A DNA stretch of 64,000 bases, taken from Massilia kyonggiensis (GTDB taxonomy: Bacteria > Pseudomonadota > Gammaproteobacteria > Burkholderiales > Burkholderiaceae_D). Shown piece by piece: positions 29,709-36,973 of the stretch. Position 1 is the stretch's first letter. Every line of letters begins with the position of its first letter. The notes under the pieces were generated by a model that ran no database searches, was not told the origin of the DNA, and saw only the letters and a list, made by a program, of their open reading frames with translations. The stretch covers positions 124,001-188,000 of the forward strand of contig NZ_JANUGY010000008.1 in assembly GCF_024756235.1 (NCBI RefSeq). The letters are read 5' to 3'. The position numbers and the translations under genes are program-made.

Positions 29709-30389
29709 ATGAAAGTGCTGATCGTACTGACCTCGCACGACCAACTCGGCAACACGGGCCGCAAGACCGGCTTCTGGCTCGAAGAACTGGCCGCTCCCTA
29801 CTATGCGTTCAAGGACGCGGGCGCCGACATCGTACTGGCCTCGCCCAAGGGCGGACGACCACCGCTGGACCCGAAGAGCAACGAGCCGGACTTCCAGACC
29901 GACCTGACCCGCCGATTCGAAGCGGACGCCGGTGCCATGGCGCAGCTCGCCGCCACGGTGCCCCTGCACCAGGTGAAACAGGCCGATTTCGACACGGTGT
30001 TCTATCCCGGCGGCCACGGCCCCCTGTGGGATCTCGCGGAAGACAGCAACTCGATCGCCCTGATCGAGTCGTTCGTGGCCGCCGGCAAGCCCGTCGCGCT
30101 GGTCTGCCACGCGCCGGGCGTCCTGCGCCACGTCCGCACGCCGGCCGGACGGCCCCTCGTGGAAGGCAAGCAGGTGACGGGCTTCACCAACAGCGAGGAA
30201 GCGGCCGTCGGGCTGACCGACGTGGTCCCCTTCCTCGTCGAGGACGAGCTCAAAGCCAAGGGCGGCGTGTTTTCGCGCGGTCCCGACTGGGGTTCGTACG
30301 TTGTCCGCGACGGCCTCCTGATCACGGGCCAGAACCCGGGATCGTCGGCCGAGACGGCGGCGGCCCTGATCGCGCAGTTGCGGCCGTGA
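29709..30389 (+). CDS. DJ-1/PfpI-family protein (type 1 glutamine amidotransferase fold), Hsp31-like
   Basis: A 226-aa cytosolic protein of the DJ-1/ThiJ/PfpI superfamily. The nucleophile elbow Cys133-His134 (LVCHAPG), the acidic Glu25/26 (FWLEEL) and the FYPGGHGPLWDL loop place it with the Hsp31/HchA-type glyoxalase III and chaperone group. Expected activity is glutathione-independent conversion of methylglyoxal to lactate or protein repair. Its own promoter region contains the TAGAC-N5-GTCTA palindrome, so repression by the adjacent TetR protein is likely. Confidence 0.88.
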   Translation: MKVLIVLTSHDQLGNTGRKTGFWLEELAAPYYAFKDAGADIVLASPKGGRPPLDPKSNEPDFQTDLTRRFEADAGAMAQLAATVPLHQVKQADFDTVFYPGGHGPLWDLAEDSNSIALIESFVAAGKPVALVCHAPGVLRHVRTPAGRPLVEGKQVTGFTNSEEAAVGLTDVVPFLVEDELKAKGGVFSRGPDWGSYVVRDGLLITGQNPGSSAETAAALIAQLRP

Positions 30390-30569
30390 TGCCCGCGCGC
30401 GGTGCGGGGTCAGGTATTCACCAATCTGTTGGGCTCGCAGCAGCGGACTGTTGCAAAAACCGCATATCGTTAGAACCCCCAACGGGATATGAATATGGCT
30501 AGATAATCGTTCTGCAATGGCGTTTCCATTCGTAAGATGTTTCGACTCATCCATTACGAAAGGGACGCC

Positions 30570-31964
30570 ATGACCGCCACCGCGACGCGCCGCCAGGCCC
30601 GCCTCATCCACCGACAGCAACAGGCGCGCCGCCTGCAAACCGCCGCCCTGCTGGCCCTGTGCATGCTGCCGGTGGCGGCCACCTTCGCCGCGCCCAGCGT
30701 GTTCCCTACCGGCGTCACCCGCCACGAACCGCAGAAGGCGTGGAACGGCTATGTGCTGTTCTCGGGCCAGGACAAGAAGACGCACCTGATCGACGTGAAC
30801 GGCAACGAGGTCCACCAGTGGGCGCAGGAAGGCTTCCCGCCCGTGCTGGTGGAACCCGCCAGGGTCGGCGGCGCGCGCGGCCGCGTGCTGCTGCAACTGG
30901 CGCAACTGCCGGGCGTGCAGACCGCCGGCAATGGCCTCGGCAATGCCGCCATCGGCGAGCTCGATTGGGACGGCAAGGTCGTCTGGCGCTGGGGTGCGGC
31001 CGCGCAGACCGTGTACGGCGGGGCCGACACCAACACGAACGCCGCCCCCGGCGGTACGGCCAAGCAGCACCACGACTGGGAGCGCCTCGCCAACGGCAAC
31101 ACGCTCGTGCTGGCGAACCTCGTGCATGAAGTGAAAGGCTTCAAGGCGCCGCAGGTGCTGGACGACGTGCTGTACGAAGTCGACCCGCAAGGGAAGATCG
31201 TGTGGCGCTGGACGGCGTCCGACCACCTCGAGGAATTCGGCTTCTCGAAAGCCGCGCTGGACCAGCTGCGCAATGCCGCGCCGCGCGAAGGCGCCAGGGC
31301 CGTCGACTACCTGCACACGAACAGCGCCCGCGCGCTGGGCCCGAACAAATGGTTTGACCAGGGCGACACGCGCTTCGCGCCGGACAACGTGATCATCAGT
31401 TCGCGCCAGGCAAACATCGTCGCGATCATCGACAGGAAGACCGGCAAGGTCGTGTGGCGCCTCGGTCCCGATTTTGCGCCTACGGGCGGCAAGCTGCCGC
31501 GCCCCGTCGACCAGCTGATCGGCCAGCACGACCCGCATTTGATCGCGCCCGGCCTGCCCGGTGCCGGCAACCTGATCGTGTTCGACAACCAGGGCGAGGC
31601 CGGCTACCCGATCGTCAGCCCCGGCATCTTCCCGCACTCGCGCGTGCTGGAGATCGACCCGGTCAGGAAAGAGATCGTGTGGGAGTACACCGCCGTGAAT
31701 TCCAACCAGACGCAGTGGAGCTTCTACAGCGCCTTCATCAGCAGCGCGCGCCGCCTGCCGAACGGGAACACCCTCATCGACGAAGGCATGAACGGCCGGA
31801 TCTTCCAGGTCACGCCGCAGGGCGAGATCGTGTGGGAGTACGTCAGCCCGTACTACGGCGACTCCGCCGTCGGCGGCAGCGGCCGCACGGTGCGCACGAA
31901 CTGGGTCTATCGCGCCCAGCCCGTGCCGCACGACTGGGTGCCGGCCGTCGCCAGCGCGCGCTAA
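30570..31964 (+). CDS. Secreted arylsulfotransferase-family protein
   Basis: A 464-aa protein of the bacterial arylsulfate sulfotransferase type (ASST, six-bladed propeller). Such enzymes move sulfate between phenolic esters in the periplasm without PAPS. A basic N-region followed by LLALCMLPVAATFAA forms a signal peptide. Blade-like repeats recur (GKVVWRWG, GKIVWRWT, KEIVWEYT, GEIVWEYV). Candidate active-site His residues are in KQHHDWERL, DYLHTNS and IGQHDPH. The start uses AGGG before ATG 30570. It is the first gene of a likely three-gene unit with a TonB receptor and a sulfatase, suggesting scavenging of aryl sulfates. Confidence 0.85.
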   Translation: MTATATRRQARLIHRQQQARRLQTAALLALCMLPVAATFAAPSVFPTGVTRHEPQKAWNGYVLFSGQDKKTHLIDVNGNEVHQWAQEGFPPVLVEPARVGGARGRVLLQLAQLPGVQTAGNGLGNAAIGELDWDGKVVWRWGAAAQTVYGGADTNTNAAPGGTAKQHHDWERLANGNTLVLANLVHEVKGFKAPQVLDDVLYEVDPQGKIVWRWTASDHLEEFGFSKAALDQLRNAAPREGARAVDYLHTNSARALGPNKWFDQGDTRFAPDNVIISSRQANIVAIIDRKTGKVVWRLGPDFAPTGGKLPRPVDQLIGQHDPHLIAPGLPGAGNLIVFDNQGEAGYPIVSPGIFPHSRVLEIDPVRKEIVWEYTAVNSNQTQWSFYSAFISSARRLPNGNTLIDEGMNGRIFQVTPQGEIVWEYVSPYYGDSAVGGSGRTVRTNWVYRAQPVPHDWVPAVASAR

Positions 31965-32060
31965 TCCCTTTTCACTCTTCGGTAACACCTGCGGCGCGTC
32001 CCCGCGCGCCACAGCGGCTTCGCTCATCCCGCTTTTTATTATCACTACAAGGAGAATGTC

Positions 32061-34430
32061 GTGTTTTACGCATCCGCAGCACAGCAGAGGACCAGGCGCC
32101 ACGGCGCGCCGGCCGTTTCACGCACCACCATCGCGGCGGCGGCCATGATGATGTGCGCCGGATGCGTGTGGGCGCAGGAGAATGGTCCGAACCCCGTCGT
32201 CAACGGCACGCTCATCGCCGCCGCCGACGTGGGCCCCGATCCGGCCGCCACGCAGCCGCTGTCCGACACGATCCAGACGGTGCTCGTCTCAACCCGCCGC
32301 CGCGTCGAAAGCTCGCAAAGCCTTCCGACGCCGATGACGGTGCTGAACGGCGACGAGCTGGAAGCGAACCGCGTCTACCGCGCGCAAGACCTGCAGCAGC
32401 TGCTGCCCAGCACCACGATCAACTATGTCCACGCCCGCCAGATGAGCTTTGCCGTGCGCGGCCTGGGCAACAACCCGGCCAGCGACGGCCTGGAAGGCAG
32501 CGTCGGCCTGTACCTCGACAACGTCTACCTCGCCCGCCCCGGCATGGCCGCGTTCGACGCGCTCGACATCGAACAGCTCGAACTGCTGCGCGGTCCGCAG
32601 GGCACGCTGTTCGGCAAGAACACGACGGCGGGCGTCGTGAACATCTCGTCGCGCAAACCATCGCACGACGTGGAATCGCAGGCGGAAATCTCGGCCGGCA
32701 GCTACGGCTACGTGCAGGGCAAGCTGGTGCTGAACCGTCCCGTGACGGACGATCTCGCCGCGCGCCTGTCCGTGTACCGCACGCAGGACGACGGCTATAT
32801 CCGCAACCGCTACAACGGCACCCGCGTGCAGGGCGGCCTGCGCCAGGGACTGCGCGCGCAAGCCCTGTATGAGCCGAACAAGGACTTCAGCCTGCGCGTG
32901 ATCGCCGACTACAACGAGGAAGACTCGAACAACGGCACGCTGATTTTCTATAACGCGGGCGCGACGGGCAAGTACCTCGCGCAGGCTGCCCTCGTCGGCG
33001 GGCATCCGGTGACGAATCCGGAAGACCGCGCCGTCACCCTCGACAACGGCTCGCACGTAAACGTGCACCAGGGTGGCGTGTCGGCGGAAGCCAACTGGAA
33101 CCTCGCCAACGCCAGCCGCGTCACGTCCATCAGCGCGTGGCGCACCTGGAACTTCGTGCCGCACAACGACGACGGTCTCGACGTGCCGGTGACGCTGAAC
33201 GTGGGGCAGTCCGCGAAGCACCGCCAGTTCACGCAGGAGCTGCGCTGGGCCAGCGCGCCCGGTGCGGTCGACACGGTCGCCGGCGCCTACTATTACTACC
33301 AGGAGCTGGAGAACAACGCGTTCACCGTCAACGGTCCCCTCGCGGACCGCTTCAACGGCAATCCCGCCGGCGCGTGGAACGACGTGACCAGCAACTCGCC
33401 GGGCACCCTGCGCGTCAACAGCTATGCCCTGTTCGGCCAGGCGACGTGGCATGCGACGGACCGCTGGGATCTGACGGCCGGCCTGCGCGGCACGTACGAG
33501 GACAAGCGCGTGCGTGTGATCCGTTACGCGCCGGTGGGCCCGGCCGTCACCGGTGCCGCGCTCGCCGTGCGCAACGCCCGCTACGGCGCCTACGATTCCG
33601 GTCCGCTGGCGCTGCACCAGGCCAGCCCCAGCGCGCTGCTGTCCGCCGGTTATAAGGCGTGGGACGACGTCCTGTTGTACGGCAGCCTGTCGCACGGCGA
33701 AAAATCCGGCGGCATCAACCTGCAGGTGCCCGGCGCGGCCGGTGCGGCGTCGCTGCTGGTGGGCGCCGAGCGCGCCAATGCGGCGGAACTGGGCGTGAAA
33801 AGCACGTTGTTCAACCGCCGCCTGCAGCTGAACGCGAACGTGTTCGCGACCGTCGTCCACGGCTACCAGAGCAATGCCTACGATCCGACGACGCGCACGT
33901 CGTACCTGACGAACGCCGGCGACGTGCGCACCCGCGGCATCGAACTGGAAGCCCTCGCGATTCCCGTCCGCACCCTGCACATCCAGGCCAACGTGTCGTT
34001 CAACGACCCGCGCTACCTGACCTACAGGAACGCCCCGTGCGCGCCGGAAGTGAATGCCGTGTCGTGCGACCTGTCCGGCCGCGACGCGCTCGTCAACGCC
34101 CCGCGCCGCACGGCGAACGTCGGCGCGCGCTGGGAGCACCCGTTGGATGACGTGTGGCGCGCCTACGTGAACGGCAACGTGTCGTACCGCTCGTCGACGT
34201 ACGGCACGCTTGACGCGTCGAAGTATTCGCGCATCCCGGCCTACGGCCTCGCGAACCTGTCCGCGGGCGTGCGCTCGAACGGCGAGCACGCGTGGGACGT
34301 GCAGGTCTGGGCCCGCAACCTGTTCGACCGCCAGTACTACACGAGCATGTGGAACAACGCATTCGGCTCGTACAACGCCGTCATCGGCACGCCGCGCACG
34401 ATCGGCGCCACGGCCCGTCTCGATTTCTAA
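32061..34430 (+). CDS. TonB-dependent receptor of the sulfate-ester locus
   Basis: Outer-membrane receptor of 789 aa beginning at GTG with a strong AAGGAG site. The signal peptide ends near residue 39 (GCVWAQ). Plug signatures are VLVSTRRR, VLNGDELEANRVYRAQDLQQLLP and LRGPQGTLFGKNTTAGVVNI, the last typical of the siderophore/small-molecule-type receptors rather than the SusC-like oligosaccharide type. The barrel ends ..GATARLDF. Its place between arylsulfotransferase and sulfatase suggests a sulfated aromatic or sulfated glycan as cargo (inference). Confidence 0.92.
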   Translation: MFYASAAQQRTRRHGAPAVSRTTIAAAAMMMCAGCVWAQENGPNPVVNGTLIAAADVGPDPAATQPLSDTIQTVLVSTRRRVESSQSLPTPMTVLNGDELEANRVYRAQDLQQLLPSTTINYVHARQMSFAVRGLGNNPASDGLEGSVGLYLDNVYLARPGMAAFDALDIEQLELLRGPQGTLFGKNTTAGVVNISSRKPSHDVESQAEISAGSYGYVQGKLVLNRPVTDDLAARLSVYRTQDDGYIRNRYNGTRVQGGLRQGLRAQALYEPNKDFSLRVIADYNEEDSNNGTLIFYNAGATGKYLAQAALVGGHPVTNPEDRAVTLDNGSHVNVHQGGVSAEANWNLANASRVTSISAWRTWNFVPHNDDGLDVPVTLNVGQSAKHRQFTQELRWASAPGAVDTVAGAYYYYQELENNAFTVNGPLADRFNGNPAGAWNDVTSNSPGTLRVNSYALFGQATWHATDRWDLTAGLRGTYEDKRVRVIRYAPVGPAVTGAALAVRNARYGAYDSGPLALHQASPSALLSAGYKAWDDVLLYGSLSHGEKSGGINLQVPGAAGAASLLVGAERANAAELGVKSTLFNRRLQLNANVFATVVHGYQSNAYDPTTRTSYLTNAGDVRTRGIELEALAIPVRTLHIQANVSFNDPRYLTYRNAPCAPEVNAVSCDLSGRDALVNAPRRTANVGARWEHPLDDVWRAYVNGNVSYRSSTYGTLDASKYSRIPAYGLANLSAGVRSNGEHAWDVQVWARNLFDRQYYTSMWNNAFGSYNAVIGTPRTIGATARLDF

Positions 34431-34443
34431 GCAAGGAACCATC

Positions 34444-35853
34444 ATGACCCAACCCGACCAGAAACGCCGCGCGGTACTCGCCGGCCTCCCCGCCCTCGCC
34501 CTCGCTCCGCAGGCATTGCTCGCCGCCGACCGCAAGGACCAGCAGCCGAACATCGTCTTCATCCTCGCGGACGACCTGGGCTACGCGGACCTGAGCGTCT
34601 ACGGCAACACGGATTTCACCACGCCGAATCTTGACCGCCTGGCGGCGCAGGGCGTGCGCTTCACGCAGGCGTATGCCAATTCCGCCGTGTGCTCCGCGAC
34701 GCGCTTCGGCCTGATCACGGGCCGCTACCAGTACCGCCTGCGCGGCGGGCTGGAAGAACCGATCGCCGGGGCATCGAAGACCATCGGCCTGCCGCCGCCG
34801 CACCCGACGCTGCCGTCGCTGCTGAAGAAGGCGGGCTACCGCACCGCCCTGTTCGGCAAATGGCACCTGGGCTACCTGCCCGTGTTCGGTCCCCTCAAGA
34901 GCGGCTACGACGTCTTCTTCGGGAACTACGGCGGCGCCATCGACTACTTCACGCACAAGCCGGGCGTGGGCCCGGAGGTGCCGGAAGACCTGTACGAAGG
35001 CGAAGTCCCCGTGCACAAGGTCGGCTATTACACCGACCTGCTCGCGGACCGCGCCACCGAGTACATCGGCCAGCAGGACGGCAAGCAACCATTCTTCCTG
35101 TCGCTGCACTTCACGGCGCCGCACTGGCCGTGGGAAGGTCCGGGCGACGAAGCCGTGTCGCGCGACATCGGCAACATCTTCCACTACGACGGCGGCAATC
35201 TCGCCACGTACGGCAAGATGGTGACGGGCCTGGACACCGCCATCGGGCGCGTGCTCGACGCGCTGCAGCACCAGGGCCTCGCCGACAACACGATCGTCAT
35301 CTTCACGAGCGATAACGGCGGCGAGCGCTTTTCGAAGACGTGGCCGTTCAGCGGCCAGAAGACGGAACTGCTGGAAGGCGGCATCCGCGTGCCCGCGATC
35401 GTGCGCTGGCCGCGCCGGCTGGGCGCCGGCAAGACGACGGAGCAGGTCGCGATCAGCATGGACTGGCTGCCGACCCTGCTCGCCGCGGCCGGCGGTGCGC
35501 CCGACCCGGCCTACCCGCCCGACGGCCAGAACCTGCTGCCCGTGCTGACGGGCCAGCGCGCGCCCGGCGACCGCACGCTGTTCTGGCGCTACAAGGCGAA
35601 CGCCCAGCGCGCGGTCCGCTCGGGCAACTGGAAATACCTGCGCCTGAACGGCAACGAGTTCCTGTTCGACGTGGCCGTGGACCAGCGCGAGCGCGCCAAC
35701 CTGGCGCAGCGCCATCCGGACGTGTTCAACAGGCTGAAGGAAGAATGGGAGAGCTGGAACGCGAGCATGCTGCCGATCACGCCGGACGTGCGCACGCACG
35801 GCGTGAACGGGAAGGTGCAGGCCGACCGCTATCACGCGGAGGGCACCGACTGA
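34444..35853 (+). CDS. Sulfatase (alkaline-phosphatase superfamily)
   Basis: A 469-aa type I sulfatase with a signal peptide (LAGLPALALAPQALLAA). Metal ligands Asp43-Asp44 are in FILADDLGYADL and the substrate pocket has GKWHLGYLP and FTSDNGG. The formylglycine site is Cys83 in CSATR: the usual CxPxR core has Ala in place of Pro, a form more often tied to radical-SAM maturases than to FGE. No maturase gene is in the window. AAGGA lies before the ATG, 13 nt after the receptor stop, so it is co-transcribed with it. Confidence 0.9.
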   Translation: MTQPDQKRRAVLAGLPALALAPQALLAADRKDQQPNIVFILADDLGYADLSVYGNTDFTTPNLDRLAAQGVRFTQAYANSAVCSATRFGLITGRYQYRLRGGLEEPIAGASKTIGLPPPHPTLPSLLKKAGYRTALFGKWHLGYLPVFGPLKSGYDVFFGNYGGAIDYFTHKPGVGPEVPEDLYEGEVPVHKVGYYTDLLADRATEYIGQQDGKQPFFLSLHFTAPHWPWEGPGDEAVSRDIGNIFHYDGGNLATYGKMVTGLDTAIGRVLDALQHQGLADNTIVIFTSDNGGERFSKTWPFSGQKTELLEGGIRVPAIVRWPRRLGAGKTTEQVAISMDWLPTLLAAAGGAPDPAYPPDGQNLLPVLTGQRAPGDRTLFWRYKANAQRAVRSGNWKYLRLNGNEFLFDVAVDQRERANLAQRHPDVFNRLKEEWESWNASMLPITPDVRTHGVNGKVQADRYHAEGTD

Positions 35854-35859
35854 GCCGGG

Positions 35860-36039
35860 TCACTCCTGGGCCGCGTCGTCCTTCTCGTCGCGGCCCAACA
35901 ACTCGCTGGTCCACTCCTGCCACGTGCAGTTGGGGCAACGCCGCCACAACAGGATCAGGAAAAACGTCGCGCAACCGAATGCCAGCACGATCGCGTGCAA
36001 CGCGAGATCCGGTTCGAGGCCGTACAGTAAATCCAGCAT
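35860..36039 (-). CDS. Small single-pass membrane protein with CPNC motif
   Basis: A 59-aa open frame with an AGGAAGG ribosome site before its ATG. Residues about 12-32 (LALHAIVLAFGCATFFLILL) form one membrane helix, followed by a basic stop (WRR), CPNC, a Trp-rich segment and an acidic tail. I do not recognise a family. The CxxC after the helix could bind metal or be redox active. Its stop lies 6 bp from the convergent sulfatase stop, and it is divergent to nothing obvious; the TauE-type permease lies downstream of its start on the same strand. Confidence 0.6.
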   Translation of the reverse strand: MLDLLYGLEPDLALHAIVLAFGCATFFLILLWRRCPNCTWQEWTSELLGRDEKDDAAQE

Positions 36040-36126
36040 GGCGCACCTACCTTCCTGGCGGAATCATTCATGGCGATACCGCATGATTCCAATGTAGACC
36101 AAGCCGGCGGGCGTGTCCAGCGCGCT

Positions 36127-36870
36127 TCAGATGGGTTTTAAAAACAGGCCGACGGTCAGCGCAATGCCGATGCAGACGATGGCCACGCGCAGCGCCTTCT
36201 CGTTCACGCGGTGCAGGGCCCACGCCCCCAGCAGCCCGCCGATGATGGCCCCCGCCGCCAGCACGCCGCACTGCAGCCAGTGCAGGTCGGGCGACGTCAG
36301 GAACAGGACGACCGCCGACGCATTCATCACGCCGGCGAGCACATTTTTCGTGGCGCCCGCGTTGCGCGCGGCGAGACCCGCCATCGTCAGCGCGGCCAGC
36401 ATCAGGATGCCGATGCCGCCGCCGAAATAGCCGCCGTAGACGGCGATCAGGAATTGCGCGCACGCCGTCGCGACGGGGCCGAGGTGCACGGCGCCGGCCG
36501 CACCGGGCTTGCGGAAGAAGCTCCCCCACGTGAACACGGCCGTCGCGAACAGCACGAGCCATGGCACGAGCCGCGCGAACACCGCGGGCGACGTGTGCAG
36601 CAACAGCAGCCCGCCCGCCGCGCCGCCGGCAATGCTCAGCACAAACAGTGCCCAAAACGGCAGGCCGCCCGCGCCGCTGACCAGCTTGCGCCCGGCGTAT
36701 CCGGACGTGATCTGCGCGGGGAACAGCGCGACGGTCGATGTGATGTTGGCGGCGAGCGGCGACATGCCGGAGACGATCAGCGCGGGCAAGGTGACGAACG
36801 AGCCGCCGCCCGCCAGCGCGTTCTGCACGCCGGCCCACAGCCCGGCCAGGAAGACGAGCAGCAGCATCAT
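36127..36870 (-). CDS. TauE/SafE (TSUP) family permease
   Basis: Inner-membrane protein of 247 aa with about eight hydrophobic segments. Two repeated halves start with LAGLWAGVQNALAGGGSFVTLPAL and FLIAVYGGYFGGGIGILML, the internal pseudo-symmetry of this family. Members export sulfite or take up/export small organosulfur or carboxylate anions. Its position next to a sulfatase locus makes a sulfur anion attractive, but TSUP substrates cannot be read from sequence. Confidence 0.85.
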   Translation of the reverse strand: MMLLLVFLAGLWAGVQNALAGGGSFVTLPALIVSGMSPLAANITSTVALFPAQITSGYAGRKLVSGAGGLPFWALFVLSIAGGAAGGLLLLHTSPAVFARLVPWLVLFATAVFTWGSFFRKPGAAGAVHLGPVATACAQFLIAVYGGYFGGGIGILMLAALTMAGLAARNAGATKNVLAGVMNASAVVLFLTSPDLHWLQCGVLAAGAIIGGLLGAWALHRVNEKALRVAIVCIGIALTVGLFLKPI

Positions 36871-36973
36871 GCTGCCGCTCCGTATTGACGGTCGTTGGCT
36901 GGGCGGTGTGGTGTCGGCATGGCGCGGCGGTGAGCTCGAGGAAGCTCATCTTACACCGCCGCCGCTGCCGTAG

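Noticed and set aside
30405..30414. CGGGGTCAGG as a second full REP element
   Set aside because: Only one arm is present and no matching inverted arm follows, so it is at most a remnant.
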